Shown piece after piece: positions 27,412 to 42,119 of a stretch of 64,000 nucleotides of DNA. The stretch's first letter is position 1. Each line of letters begins with the position of its first letter. Under the pieces are notes generated by a model. That model worked only from the letters and a program-made list of their open reading frames with translations, searched no databases and had not been told where the DNA came from. The position numbers and the translations under genes were made by a program. This DNA comes from Amaranthus tricolor (lineage: Eukaryota > Streptophyta > Magnoliopsida > Caryophyllales > Amaranthaceae), in contig NC_080059.1 in NCBI RefSeq assembly GCF_026212465.1, positions 24,567,292 through 24,631,291 on the forward strand, written 5' to 3'.

Positions 27412-28175
27412 TTGATCCTTGTTCATTCTTCATTGATCATTGATCCTTGTTCATTCTTCATCGTTCATTCGTCATTGATCATTGATCCTTGTTCATTCTT
27501 CATCGTTCATTCGTCATTGATCATTGATCCTTGTTCATTCTTCATCGTTCATTCGTCATTGACCATTACTCCTTGTTCATTCTTCATCGTTCATTCTTCA
27601 TTGATCATTGATCCATTCGTCATTGACCATTAATCCTTGTTCATTCTTCATCGTTCATTCTTCATTGATTATTGTTCCTTGTTCATTCTTCATCGTTCAT
27701 TCTTCATTGAGAATTGATCCTTGTTCATTCTTCATCGTTCATTCTTCATTGATCATTGATCCTTGTTCATTCTTCATCGTTCATTCTTCATTGATCATTG
27801 ATCCTTGTTCATTCTTCATCGTTCATTCGTCATTGATCATTGATCCTTGTTCATTCTTCATCGTTCATTCGTCATTGACCATTACTCCTTGTTCATTCTT
27901 CATCGTTCATTCTTCATTGATCATTGATCCTTGTTCATTCTTCATCGTTCATTAGTCATTGATCATTGATCCTTGTTCATTCTTCATCGTTCATTCGTCA
28001 TTGATCATTGATCCTTGTTCATTCTTCATCCTTCATTCGTCATTGATCATTGATCCTTGTTCATTCTTCATCGTTCATTCGTTATTGACCATTAATCCTT
28101 GTTCATTCTTCATCGTTCATTCTTCATTGATCATTGATCCTTGTTCATTCTTCATCGTTCATTCTTCTTTGATCA

Positions 28176-29463
28176 TTGATCCTTGTTCATTCTTCATTGA
28201 TCATTGATCCTTGTTCATTCTTCATCGTTCATTCGTCATTGATCATTGATCCTTGTTCATTCTTCATCGTTCATTCGTCATTGACCATTATTCCATGTTC
28301 ATTCTTCATCGTTCATTCTTCATTGATCATTGATCCTTGTTCATTCTTCATCGTTCATTCTTCTTTGATCATTGATCCTTGTTCATTCTTCATTAATCAT
28401 TGATCCTTGTTCATTCTTCATCGTTCATTACTCATTGATCAATGATCCTTGTTCATTCTTCATCGTTCATTCGTCATTGACCATTACTCCTTGTTCATTC
28501 TTCATCGTTCATTCTTCATTGATCATTGATCCTTGTTCATTCTTCATCGTTCATTCGTCATTGATCATTGATCCTTGTTCATTCTTCATCGTTCATTCGT
28601 CATTGACCATTAATCCTTGTTCATTCTTCGTCGTTCATTCTTCATTGATCATTGATCCTTGTTCATTCTTCATCGTTCATTCTTCATTGATCATTGATCC
28701 TTGTTCATTCTTCATCGTTCATTCGTCATTGACCATTAATCCTTGTTCATTCTTCATCGTTCATTTTTCATTGATCATTGTTCCTTGTTCATTCTTCATC
28801 GTTCATTCTTCTTTGATCATTGATCCTTGTTCATTCTTCATTGATCATTGATCCTTGTTCATTCTTCATCGTTCATTCGTCATTGATCATTGATCCTTGT
28901 TCATTCTTCATCGTTCATTCGTCATTGACCATTATTCCTTGTTCATTCTTCATCGTTCATTCTTCATTGATCAGTGATCCTTGTTCATTCTTCATCGTTC
29001 ATTCTTCTTTGATCATTGATCCTTGTTCATTCTTCATTAATCATTGATCCTTGTTCATTCTTCATCGTTCATTACTCATTGATCAATGATCCTTGTTCAT
29101 TCTTCATCGTTCATTCGTCATTGACCATTACTCCTTGTTCATTCTTCATCGTTCATTCTTCATTGATCATTGATCCTTGTTCATTCTTCATCGTTCATTC
29201 GTCATTGATCATTGATCCTTGTTCATTCTTCATCGTTCATTCGTCATTGACCATTAATCCTTGTTCATTCTTCGTCGTTCATTCTTCATTGATCATTGAT
29301 CCTTGTTCATTCTTCATCGTTCATTCTTCATTGATCATTGATCCTTGTTCATTCTTCATCGTTCATTCGTCATTGACCATTAATCCTTGTTCATTCTTCA
29401 TCGTTCATTCTTCATTGATCATTGTTCCTTGTTCATTCTTCATCGTTCATTCTTCTTTGATCA
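28176..29463. repeat. 644-bp tandem pair, instance 2
   Basis: Blocks at 28,176 and 28,372 recur at 28,820 and 29,016 (+644). The whole pair sits at +2,052 from instance 1. A private gatcagtgat lies near 28,970. Confidence 0.82.
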
Positions 29464-32400
29464 TTGATCCTTGTTCATTCTTCATTGATCATTGATCCTT
29501 GTTCATTCTTCATCGTTCATTCGTCATTGATCATTGATCCTTGTTCATTCTTCATCGTTCATTCGTCATTGATCATTGATCCTTGTTCATTCTTCATCGT
29601 TCATTCGTCATTGACCATTACTACTTGTTCATTCTTCATCGTTCATTCTTCATTGATCATTGATCCATTCGTCATTGACCATTAATCCTTGTTCATTCTT
29701 CATCGTTCATTCTTCATTGATTATTGTTCCTTGTTCATTCTTCATCGTTCATTCTTCATTGAGAATTGATCCTTGTTCATTCTTCATCGTTCATTCTTCA
29801 TTGATCATTGATCCTTGTTCATTCTTCATCGTTCATTCTTCATTGATCATTGATCCTTGTTCATTCTTCATCGTTCATTCGTCATTGATCATTGATCCTT
29901 GTTCATTCTTCATCGTTCATTCGTCATTGACCATTACTCCTTGTTCATTCTTCATCGTTCATTCTTCATTGATCATTGATCCTTGTTCATTCTTCATCGT
30001 TCATTAGTCATTGATCATTGATCCTTGTTCATTCTTCATCGTTCATTCGTCATTGATCATTGATCCTTGTTCATTCTTTATCATTCATTCGTCATTGACC
30101 ATTAATCCTTGTTCATTCTTCGTCGTTCATTCTTCATTGATCATTGATCCTTGTTCATTCTTCTTCGTTCATTCGTCATTGATCATTGATCCTTGTTCAT
30201 TCTTCATCGTTCATTCGTCATTGACCATTACTCCTTGTTCATTCTTCATCTTTCATTCTTCATTGATCATTGATCCTTGTTCATTCTTCATCGTTCATTC
30301 GTCATTGATCATTGATCCTTGTTCATTCTTCATCGTTCATTCGTCATTGACCATTAATCCTTGTTGATTCTTCATCGTTCATTCTTCATTGATCATTGTT
30401 CCTTGTTCATTCTTCATCGTTCATTCTTCTTTGATCATTGATCCTTGTTCATTCTTCATTGATCATTGATCCTTGTTCATTCTTCATCGTTCATTCGTCA
30501 TTGATCATTGATCCTTGTTCATTCTTCATCGTTCATTCGTCATTGATCATTGATCCTTGTTCATTCTTCATCGTTCATTCGTCATTGACCATTAATCCTT
30601 GTTCATTCTTCATCGTTCATTCTTCATTGATCATTAATCCTTGTTCACTCTTCATCGTTCATTCGTCACTGACCATTAATCCTTGTTCATTCTTCATCGT
30701 TCATTCTTCTTTGATCATTGATCCTTGTTCATTTTTCATCGTTCATTCTTCATTGATCATTGATCCTTGTTCATTCTTCATCGTTCATTCGTCATTGACC
30801 ATTAATCCTTGTTCATTCTTCATCGTTCATTCTTCATTGATCATTGTTCCTTGTTCATTCTTCATCGTTCATTCTTCATTGAGAATTGATCCTTGTTCAT
30901 TCTTCATCGTTCATTCTTCATTGAGAATTGATCCTTGTTCATTCTTCATCGTTCATTCGTCATTGACCATTACTCCTTGTTCATTCTTCATCGTTCATTC
31001 TTCATTGATCATTGATCCTTGTTCATTCTTCATCGTTCATTCGTCATTGATCATTGATCCTTGTTCATTCTTCATCGTTCATTCGTCATTGACCATTAAT
31101 CCTTGTTCATTCTTCGTCGTTCATTCTTCATTGATCATTGATCCTTGTTCATTCTTCATCGTTCATTCTTCATTGATCATTGATCCTTGTTCATTCTTCA
31201 TCGTTCATTCGTCATTGACCATTAATCCTTGTTCATTCTTCATCGTTCATTTTTCATTGATCATTGTTCCTTGTTCATTCTTCATCGTTCATTCTTCTTT
31301 GATCATTGATCCTTGTTCATTCTTCATTGATCATTGATCCTTGTTCATTCTTCATCGTTCATTCGTCATTGATCATTGATCCTTGTTCATTCTTCATCGT
31401 TCATTCGTCATTGACCATTATTCCTTGTTCATTCTTCATCGTTCATTCTTCATTGATCATTGATCCTTGTTCATTCTTCATCGTTCATTCTTCTTTGATC
31501 ATTGATCCTTGTTCATTCTTCATTAATCATTGATCCTTGTTCATTCTTCATCGTTCATTACTCATTGATCAATGATCCTTGTTCATTCTTCATCGTTCAT
31601 TCGTCATTGACCATTACTCCTTGTTCATTCTTCATCGTTCATTCTTCATTGATCATTGATCCTTGTTCATTCTTCATCGTTCATTCGTCATTGATCATTG
31701 ATCCTTGTTCATTCTTCATCGTTCATTCGTCATTGACCATTAATCCTTGTTCATTCTTCGTCGTTCATTCTTCATTGATCATTGATCCTTGTTCATTCTT
31801 CATCGTTCATTCTTCATTGATCATTGATCCTTGTTCATTCTTCATCGTTCATTCGTCATTGACCATTAATCCTTGTTCATTCTTCATCGTTCATTCTTCA
31901 TTGATCATTGTTCCTTGTTCATTCTTCATCGTTCATTCTTCTTTGATCATTGATCCTTGTTCATTCTTCATTGATCATTGATCCTTGTTCATTCTTCATC
32001 GTTCATTCGTCATTGATCATTGATCCTTGTTCATTCTTCATCGTTCATTCGTCATTGATCATTGATCCTTGTTCATTCTTCATCGTTCATTCGTCATTGA
32101 CCATTACTACTTGTTCATTCTTCATCGTTCATTCTTCATTGATCATTGATCCATTCGTCATTGACCATTAATCCTTGTTCATTCTTCATCGTTCATTCTT
32201 CATTGATTATTGTTCCTTGTTCATTCTTCATCGTTCATTCTTCATTGAGAATTGATCCTTGTTCATTCTTCATCGTTCATTCTTCATTGATCATTGATCC
32301 TTGTTCATTCTTCATCGTTCATTCTTCATTGATCATTGATCCTTGTTCATTCTTCATCGTTCATTCGTCATTGATCATTGATCCTTGTTCATTCTTCATC

Positions 32401-33500
32401 GTTCATTCGTCATTGACCATTACTCCTTGTTCATTCTTCATCGTTCATTCTTCATTGATCATTGATCCTTGTTCATTCTTCATCGTTCATTAGTCATTGA
32501 TCATTGATCCTTGTTCATTCTTCATCGTTCATTCGTCATTGATCATTGATCCTTGTTCATTCTTTATCATTCATTCGTCATTGACCATTAATCCTTGTTC
32601 ATTCTTCGTCGTTCATTCTTCATTGATCATTGATCCTTGTTCATTCTTCTTCGTTCATTCGTCATTGATCATTGATCCTTGTTCATTCTTCATCGTTCAT
32701 TCGTCATTGACCATTACTCCTTGTTCATTCTTCATCTTTCATTCTTCATTGATCATTGATCCTTGTTCATTCTTCATCGTTCATTCGTCATTGATCATTG
32801 ATCCTTGTTCATTCTTCATCGTTCATTCGTCATTGACCATTAATCCTTGTTCATTCTTCATCGTTCATTCTTCATTGATCATTGTTCCTTGTTCATTCTT
32901 CATCGTTCATTCTTCTTTGATCATTGATCCTTGTTCATTCTTCATTGATCATTGATCCTTGTTCATTCTTCATCGTTCATTCGTCATTGATCATTGATCC
33001 TTGTTCATTCTTCATCGTTCATTCGTCATTGATCATTGATCCTTGTTCATTCTTCATCGTTCATTCGTCATTGACCATTAATCCTTGTTCATTCTTCATC
33101 GTTCATTCTTCATTGATCATTAATCCTTGTTCACTCTTCATCGTTCATTCGTCACTGACCATTAATCCTTGTTCATTCTTCATCGTTCATTCTTCTTTGA
33201 TCATTGATCCTTGTTCATTTTTCATCGTTCATTCTTCATTGATCATTGATCCTTGTTCATTCTTCATCGTTCATTCGTCATTGACCATTAATCCTTGTTC
33301 ATTCTTCATCGTTCATTCTTCATTGATCATTGTTCCTTGTTCATTCTTCATCGTTCATTCTTCATTGAGAATTGATCCTTGTTCATTCTTCATCGTTCAT
33401 TCTTCATTGAGAATTGATCCTTGTTCATTCTTCATCGTTCATTCGTCATTGACCATTACTCCTTGTTCATTCTTCATCGTTCATTCTTCATTGATCATTG
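28820..33500. repeat. 2,486-bp spaced duplication
   Basis: Landmarks at 28,820, 29,016, 29,464, 29,660, 30,011 and 30,438 recur at 31,306, 31,502, 31,950, 32,146, 32,497 and 32,924 (+2,486). Adding the one 20-bp deletion gives 2,506, or 179 x 14. It overlaps the 2,052-bp pair, so at least two rounds of block duplication with different endpoints occurred. Copy 1 carries a private ttgttgattc near 30,362. Confidence 0.8.
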
Positions 33501-36500
33501 ATCCTTGTTCATTCTTCATCGTTCATTCGTCATTGACCATTAATCCTTGTTCATTCTTCATCGTTCATTCTTCATTGATCATTGATCCTTGTTCATTCTT
33601 CATCGTTCATTCTTCTTTGATCATTGATCCTTGTTCATTCTTCATTGATCATTGATCCTTGTTCATTCTTCATCGTTCATTCGTCATTGATCATTGATCC
33701 TTGTTCATTCTTCATCGTTCATTCGTCATTGACCATTATTCCTTGTTCATCATCGTTCATTCTTCATTGATCATTGATCCTTGTTCGTTCTTCATCGTTC
33801 ATTCTTCATTGATCATTGATCCTTGTTCATTCTTCATCGTTCATTCGTCATTGATCATTGATCCTTGTTCATTCTTCATCGTTCATTCGTCATTGACCAT
33901 TAATCCTTGTTCATTCTTCGTCGTTCATTCTTCATTGATCATTGATCCTTGTTCATTCTTCATCGTTCAGTCTTCATTGATCATTGATCCTTGTTCATTC
34001 TTCATCGTTCATTCGTCATTGATCATTGATCCTTGTTCATTCTTCATCGTTCATTCGTCATTGATCATTGATCCTTGTTCATTCTTCATCGTTCATTCGT
34101 CATTGACCATTACTACTTGTTCATTCTTCATCGTTCATTCTTCATTGATCATTGATCCATTCGTCATTGACCATTAATCCTTGTTCATTCTTCATCGTTC
34201 ATTCTTCATTGATTATTGTTCCTTGTTCATTCTTCATCGTTCATTCTTCATTGAGAATTGATCCTTGTTCATTCTTCATCGTTCATTCTTCATTGATCAT
34301 TGATCCTTGTTCATTCTTCATCGTTCATTCTTCATTGATCATTGATCCTTGTTCATTCTTCATCGTTCATTCGTCATTGATCATTGATCCTTGTTCATTC
34401 TTCATCGTTCATTCGTCATTGACCATTACTCCTTGTTCATTCTTCATCGTTCATTCTTCATTGATCATTGATCCTTGTTTATTCTTCATCGTTCATTAGT
34501 CATTGATCATTGATCCTTGTTCATTCTTCATCGTTCATTCGTCATTGATCATTGATCCTTGTTCATTCTTTATCATTCATTCGTCATTGACCATTAATCC
34601 TTGTTCATTCTTCATCGTTCATTCTTCATTGATCATTGATCCTTGTTCATTCTTCATCGTTCATTCTTCATTGATCATTGATCCTTGTTCATTCTTCTTC
34701 GTTCATTCGTCATTGATCATTGATCCTTGTTCATTCTTCATCGTTCATTCGTCATTGACCATTACTCCTTGTTCATTCTTCATCTTTCATTCTTCATTGA
34801 TCATTGATCCTTGTTCATTCTTCATCGTTCATTCGTCATTGATCATTGATCCTTGTTCATTCTTCATCGTTCATTCGTCATTGACCATTAATCCTTGTTC
34901 ATTCTTCATCGTTCATTCTTCATTGATCATTGTTCCTTGTTCATTCTTCATCGTTCATTCTTCTTTGATCATTGATCCATTCGTCATTGACCATTAATCC
35001 TTGTTCATTCTTCATCGTTCATTCTTCATTGATTATTGTTCCTTGTTCATTCTTCATCGTTCATTCTTCATTGAGAATTGATCCTTGTTCATTCTTCATC
35101 GTTCATTCTTCATTGATCATTGATCCTTGTTCATTCTTCATCGTTCATTCTTCATTGATCATTGATCCTTGTTCATTCTTCATCGTTCATTCGTCATTGA
35201 TCATTGATCCTTGTTCATTCTTCATCGTTCATTCGTCATTGACCATTACTCCTTGTTCATTCTTCATCGTTCATTCTTCATTGATCATTGATCCTTGTTT
35301 ATTCTTCATCGTTCATTAGTCATTGATCATTGATCCTTGTTCATTCTTCATCGTTCATTCGTCATTGATCATTGATCCTTGTTCATTCTTTATCATTCAT
35401 TCGTCATTGACCATTAATCCTTGTTCATTCTTCATCGTTCATTCTTCATTGATCATTGATCCTTGTTCATTCTTCATCGTTCATTCTTCATTGATCATTG
35501 ATCCTTGTTCATTCTTCTTCGCTCATTCGTCATTGATCATTGATCCTTGTTCATTCTTCATCGTTCATTCGTCATTGACCATTACTCCTTGTTCATTCTT
35601 CATCTTTCATTCTTCATTGATCATTGATCCTTGTTCATTCTTCATCGTTCATTCGTCATTGATCATTGATCCTTGTTCATTCTTCATCGTTCATTCGTCA
35701 TTGACCATTAATCCTTGTTCATTCTTCATCGTTCATTCTTCATTGATCATTGTTCCTTGTTCATTCTTCATCGTTCATTCTTCTTTGATCATTGATCCTT
35801 GTTCATTCTTCATTGATCATTGATCCTTGTTCATTCTTCATCGTTCATTCGTCATTGATCATTGATCCTTGTTCATTGTTCATCGTTCATTCGTCATTGA
35901 TCATTGATCCTTGTTCATTCTTCATCGTTCATTCGTCATTGACCATTAATCCTTGTTCATTCTTCATCGTTCATTCTTCATTGATCATTAATCCTTGTTC
36001 ACTCTTCATCGTTCATTCGTCACTGACCATTAATCCTTGTTCATTCTTCATCGTTCATTCTTCTTTGATCATTGATCCTTGTTCATTTTTCATCGTTCAT
36101 TCTTCATTGATCATTGATCCTTGTTCATTCTTCATCGTTCATTCGTCATTGACCATTAATCCTTGTTCATTCTTCATCGTTCATTCTTCATTGATCATTG
36201 TTCCTTGTTCATTCTTCATCGTTCATTCTTCATTGAGAATTGATCCTTGTTCATTCTTCATCGTTCATTCTTCATTGAGAATTGATCCTTGTTCATTCTT
36301 CATCGTTCATTCGTCATTGACCATTACTCCTTGTTCATTCTTCATCGTTCATTCTTCATTGATCATTGATCCTTGTTCATTCTTCATCGTTCATTCGTCA
36401 TTGACCATTAATCCTTGTTCATTCTTCATCGTTCATTCTTCATTGATCATTGATCCTTGTTCATTCTTCATCGTTCATTCTTCTTTGATCATTGATCCTT

Positions 36501-37751
36501 GTTCATTCTTCATTAATCATTGATCCTTGTTCATTCTTCATCGTTCATTACTCATTGATCATTGATCCTTGTTCATTCTTCATCGTTCATTCTTCATTGA
36601 TCATTGATCCTTGTTCATTCTTCATCGTTCATTAGTCATTGATCATTGATCCTTGTTCATTCTTTATCATTCATTCGTCATTGACCATTAATCCTTGTTC
36701 ATTCTTCATCGTTCATTCTTCATTGATCATTGATCCTTGTTCATTCTTCATCGTTCATTCGTCATTGACCATTAATCCTTGTTCATTCTTCATCGTTCAT
36801 TCTTCATTGATCATTGATCCTTGTTCATTCTTCATCGTTCATTCTTCTTTGATCATTGATCCTTGTTCATTCTTCATTGATCATTGATCCTTGTTCATTC
36901 TTCATCGTTCATTCGTCATTGATCATTGATCCTTGTTCATTCTTCATCGTTCATTCGTCATTGACCATTATTCCTTGTTCATCATCGTTCATTCTTCATT
37001 GATCATTGATCCTTGTTCATTCTTCATCGTTCATTCTTCATTGATCATTGATCCTTGTTCATTCTTCATCGTTCATTCGTCATTGATCATTGATCCTTGT
37101 TCATTCTTCATCGTTCATTCGTCATTGATCATTGATCCTTGTTCATTCTTCATCGTTCATTCGTCATTGACCATTAATCCTTGTTCATTCTTCATCGTTC
37201 ATTCTTCATTGATCATTAATCCTTGTTCACTCTTCATCGTTCATTCGTCACTGACCATTAATCCTTGTTCATTCTTCATCGTTCATTCTTCTTTGATCAT
37301 TGATCCTTGTTCATTTTTCATCGTTCATTCTTCATTGATCATTGATCCTTGTTCATTCTTCATCGTTCATTCGTCATTGACCATTAATCCTTGTTCATTC
37401 TTCATCGTTCATTCTTCATTGATCATTGTTCCTTGTTCATTCTTCATCGTTCATTCTTCATTGAGAATTGATCCTTGTTCATTCTTCATCGTTCATTCTT
37501 CATTGAGAATTGATCCTTGTTCATTCTTCATCGTTCATTCGTCATTGACCATTACTCCTTGTTCATTCTTCATCGTTCATTCTTCATTGATCATTGATCC
37601 TTGTTCATTCTTCATCGTTCATTCGTCATTGACCATTAATCCTTGTTCATTCTTCATCGTTCATTCTTCATTGATCATTGATCCTTGTTCATTCTTCATC
37701 GTTCATTCTTCTTTGATCATTGATCCTTGTTCATTCTTCATTGATCATTGA
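32924..37751. repeat. About 730-bp block present three times
   Basis: The block at 32,924-33,655 recurs at 35,792-36,523 (+2,868) and again at about 37,020-37,751 (+1,228). All three carry gatcattaatcc, cactcttc, cactgacc and two consecutive gagaattgat units. Spacings return to multiples of 14 after adding the internal deletions: 2,868+44 equals 208 x 14, and 1,228+4 equals 88 x 14. Related blocks occur at 21,820 and 30,438. Confidence 0.78.
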
Positions 37752-39060
37752 TCCTTGTTCATTCTTCATCGTTCATTCGTCATTGATCATTGATCCTTGT
37801 TCATTCTTCATCGTTCATTCGTCATTGACCATTATTCCTTGTTCATCATCGTTCATTCTTCATTGATCATTGATCCTTGTTCGTTCTTCATCGTTCATTC
37901 TTCATTGATCATTGATCCTTGTTCATTCTTCATCGTTCATTCGTCATTGATCATTGATCCTTGTTCATTCTTCATCGTTCATTCGTCATTGACCATTAAT
38001 CCTTGTTCATTCTTCGTCGTTCATTCTTCATTGATCATTGATCCTTGTTCATTCTTCATCGTTCAGTCTTCATTGATCTTTGATCCTTGTTCATTCTTCA
38101 TCGTTCATTCGTCATTGATCATTGATCCTTGTTCATTCTTCATCGTTCATTCGTCATTGATCATTGATCCTTGTTCATTCTTCATCGTTCATTCGTCATT
38201 GACCATTACTACTTGTTCATTCTTCATCGTTCATTCTTCATTGATCATTGATCCATTCGTCATTGACCATTAATCCTTGTTCATTCTTCATCGTTCATTC
38301 TTCATTGATTATTGTTCCTTGTTCATTCTTCATCGTTCATTCTTCATTGAGAATTGATCCTTGTTCATTCTTCATCGTTCATTCTTCATTGATCATTGAT
38401 CCTTGTTCATTCTTCATCGTTCATTCTTCATTGATCATTGATCCTTGTTCATTCTTCATCGTTCATTCGTCATTGATCATTGATCCTTGTTCATTCTTCA
38501 TCGTTCATTCGTCATTGACCATTACTCCTTGTTCATTCTTCATCGTTCATTCTTCATTGATCATTGATCCTTGTTTATTCTTCATCGTTCATTAGTCATT
38601 GATCATTGATCCTTGTTCATTCTTCATCGTTCATTCGTCATTGATCATTGATCCTTGTTCATTCTTTATCATTCATTCGTCATTGACCATTAATCCTTGT
38701 TCATTCTTCATCGTTCATTCTTCATTGATCATTGATCCTTGTTCATTCTTCATCGTTCATTCTTCATTGATCATTGATCCTTGTTCATTCTTCTTCGTTC
38801 ATTCGTCATTGATCATTGATCCTTGTTCATTCTTCATCGTTCATTCGTCATTGACCATTACTCCTTGTTCATTCTTCATCTTTCATTCTTCATTGATCAT
38901 TGATCCTTGTTCATTCTTCATCGTTCATTCGTCATTGATCATTGATCCTTGTTCATTCTTCATCGTTCATTCGTCATTGACCATTAATCCTTGTTCATTC
39001 TTCATCGTTCATTCTTCATTGATCATTGTTCCTTGTTCATTCTTCATCGTTCATTCTTCT
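33701..39060. repeat. About 1.3-kb block repeated at 4,096-bp spacing
   Basis: The segment at 33,701 to about 34,960 recurs at 37,797 to about 39,060, with landmarks 34,152 and 34,503 matching 38,248 and 38,599. The rare ttcgttcttc and ttcagtcttc are shared. 4,096 plus the 48 bp of 4-bp and 20-bp deletions between the copies equals 296 x 14. Copy 2 carries gatctttgatcc near 38,087. Confidence 0.8.
34152..35791. repeat. 820-bp tandem duplication
   Basis: Landmarks at 34,152 and 34,503 recur at 34,972 and 35,323 (+820). With the one 20-bp deletion restored the period is 840 bp, exactly 20 x 42. Both copies have gattattgttcc, gagaattg, ttgtttattc, ttagtcat and cttcttcgttc. Copy 2 has cttcgctcatt near 35,519 as a private change. 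Confidence 0.88.
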
Positions 39061-40127
39061 TTGATCATTGATCCTTGTTCATTCTTCATTGATCATTGAT
39101 CCTTGTTCATTCTTCATCATTCATTCGTCATTGACCATTAATCCTTGTTCATTCTTCATCGTTCATTCGTCATTGACCATTGATCCTTGTTCATTCTTCA
39201 TCGTTCATTCTTCTTTGATCATTGATCCTTGTTCATTCTTCATCGTTCATTCTTCATTGATCATTGATCCTTGTTCATTCTTCTTCGTTCATTCGTCATT
39301 GATCATTCATCCTTGTTCATTCTTCATCGTTCATTCGTCATTGATCATTGATCCTTGTTCATTCTTCATCATTCATTCGTCATTGACCATTAATCCTTGT
39401 TCATTCTTCATCGTTCATTAGTCATTGATCATTGATCCTTGTTCATTCTTTATCATTCATTCGTCATTGACCATTAATCCTTGTTCATTCTTCATCGTTC
39501 ATTCTTCATTGATCATTGATCCTTGTTCATTCTTCATCGTTCATTCGTCATTGACCATTAATCCTTGTTCATTCTTCATCGTTCATTCTTCATTGATCAT
39601 TGATCCTTGTTCATTCTTCATCGTTCATTCTTCTTTGATCATTGATCCTTGTTCATTCTTCATTGATCATTGATCCTTGTTCATTCTTCATCGTTCATTC
39701 GTCATTGATCATTGATCCTTGTTCATTCTTCATCGTTCATTCGTCATTGACCATTATTCCTTGTTCATCATCGTTCATTCTTCATTGATCATTGATCCTT
39801 GTTCATTCTTCATCGTTCATTCTTCATTGATCATTGATCCTTGTTCATTCTTCATCGTTCATTCGTCATTGATCATTGATCCTTGTTCATTCTTCATCGT
39901 TCATTCGTCATTGACCATTAATCCTTGTTCATTCTTCGTCGTTCATTCTTCATTGATCATTGATCCTTGTTCATTCTTCATCGTTCATTCTTCATTGATC
40001 ATTGATCCTTGTTCATTCTTCATCGTTCATTCGTCATTGACCATTAATCCTTGTTCATTCTTCATCGTTCATTCTTCATTGATCATTGTTCCTTGTTCAT
40101 TCTTCATCGTTCATTCTTCTTTGATCA

Positions 40128-41321
40128 TTGATCCTTGTTCATTCTTCATTGATCATTGATCCTTGTTCATTCTTCATCGTTCATTCGTCATTGATCATTG
40201 ATCCTTGTTCATTCTTCATCGTTCATTCGTCATTGATCATTGATCCTTGTTCATTCTTCATCGTTCATTCGTCATTGACCATTAATCCTTGTTCATTCTT
40301 CATCGTTCATTCTTCATTGATCATTGATCCTTGTTCATTCTTCATCGTTCATTCGTCACTGACCATTAATCCTTGTTCATTCTTCATCGTTCATTCTTCT
40401 TTGATCATTGATCCTTGTTCATTTTTCATCGTTCATTCTTCATTGATCATTGATCCTTGTTCATTCTTCATCGTTCAATCGTCATTGACCATTAATCCTT
40501 GTTCATTCTTCATCGTTCATTCTTCATTGATCATTGTTCCTTGTTCATTCTTCATCGTTCATTCTTCATTGAGAATTGATCCTTGTTCATTCTTCATCGT
40601 TCATTCTTCATTGAGAATTGATCCTTGTTCATTCTTCATCGTTCATTCGTCATTGACCATTACTCCTTGTTCATTCTTCATCGTTCATTCTTCATTGATC
40701 ATTGATCCTTGTTCATTCTTCATCGTTCATTCGTCATTGATCATTGATCCTTGTTCATTCTTCATCGTTCATTCGTCATTGACCATTAATCCTTGTTCAT
40801 TCTTCGTCGTTCATTCTTCATTGATCATTGATCCTTGTTCATTCCTCATCGTTCATTCTTCATTGATCATTGATCCTTGTTCATTCTTCATCGTTCATTC
40901 GTCATTGACCATTAATCCTTGTTCATTCTTCATCGTTCATTCTTCATTGATCATTGTTCCTTGTTCATTCTTCATCGTTGATTCTTCATTGAGAATTGAT
41001 CCTTGTTCATTCTTCATCGTTCATTCTTCATTGAGAATTGATCCTTGTTCATTCTTCATTGTTCATTCGTCATTGACCATTAATCCTTGCTCATTCTTCA
41101 TCGATCATTCTTCATTGATCATTGTTCCTTGTTCATTCTTCATCGTTCATTCTTCATTGATCATTGATCCTTGTTCATTCTTCATCGTTCATTCGTCATT
41201 GATCATTGATCCTTGTTCATTCTTCATCGTTCATTCGTCATTGACCATTAATCCTTGTTCATTCTTCATCGTTCATTCGTCATTGACCATTGATCCTTGT
41301 TCATTCTTCATTGATCATTGA
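40128..41321 (+). other. Longest closed repeat-derived open frame (397 codons), probably not a gene
   Basis: This open stretch is shown as the best case for coding. Equivalent frames lie at 49,030-50,223 and 54,948-56,141. It starts at TTG, not ATG, inside a 28-bp unit and ends at TGA in the next 28-bp unit. Its product is about 28 tandem copies of a 14-residue repeat (near DPCSFFIVHSSLII) with no signal peptide, domain or non-repeat sequence. It exists because 42 is divisible by three and this is the only one of six frames of the unit without a stop. Nothing upstream looks like a promoter or ribosome binding site. Variation falls equally on positions that do and do not change the residue. 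I do not recognise any protein family in it. Confidence 0.9.
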
Positions 41322-42119
41322 TCCTTGTTCATTCTTCATCGTTCATTCGTCATTGATCATTGATCCTTGTTCATTCTTCATCGTTCATTCTTCTTTGATC
41401 ATTGATCCTTGTTCATTCTTCATTGATCATTGATCCTTGTTCATTCTTCATCGTTCATTTGTCATTGATCATTGATCCTTGTTCATTCTTCATCGTTCAT
41501 TCGTCATTGACCATTACTCCTTGTTCATTCTTCATCGTTCATTCTTCATTGATCATTGAACCTTGTTCATTCTTCATCGTTCATTCTTCTTTGATCATTG
41601 ATCCTTGTTCATTCTTCATTGATCATTGATCCTTGTTCATTCTTCATCGTTCATTCGTCATTGATCATTGATCCTTGTTCATTCTTCATCGTTCATTCGT
41701 CATTGACCATTACTCCTTGTTCATTCTTCATCTTTCATTCTTCATTGATCATTGATCCTTGTTCATTCTTCATCGTTCATTCGTCATTGATCATTGATCC
41801 TTATTCATTCTTCATCGTTCATTCTTCATTCATCATTGATCCTTGTTCATTCTTCATCGTTCATTCTTCATTGATCATTGATCCTTGTTCATTCTTCATC
41901 ATTCATTCGTTATTGACCATTAATCCTTGTTCATTCTTCATCGTTCATTCTTCATTGATCATTGATCCTTGTTCATTCTTCATCGTTCATTCTTCATTGA
42001 CCATTAATCCTTGTTCATTCTTCATCGTTCATTCTTCATTGATCATTGAACCTTGTTCATTCTTCATCGTTCATTCTTCTTTGATCATTGATCCTTGTTC
42101 ATTCTTCATTGATCATTGA
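40128..42119. repeat. Block homologous to the 1,428-bp repeats at 49-59 kb
   Basis: This segment matches 49,030 onward at +8,902: 40,128, 41,402 and 41,598 correspond to 49,030, 50,304 and 50,500. It includes the diagnostic ttgctcattc followed by catcgatcat near 41,088. 8,902 plus the two 20-bp deletions and one 4-bp deletion in between equals 639 x 14. Beyond about 41.8 kb it differs (ttcattcatcat near 41,827, gttattgacc near 41,910). Confidence 0.8.

Larger units (their letters stand above)
26124..30170. repeat. 2,052-bp spaced duplication
   Basis: Landmarks at 26,124, 26,320, 26,964, 27,412, 27,608 and 27,959 recur at +2,052. 2,052 plus one 20-bp deletion per period equals 2,072, or 148 x 14. 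The unit contains a 644-bp pair, one 20-bp deletion scar and one gagaattgat unit. Confidence 0.82.
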
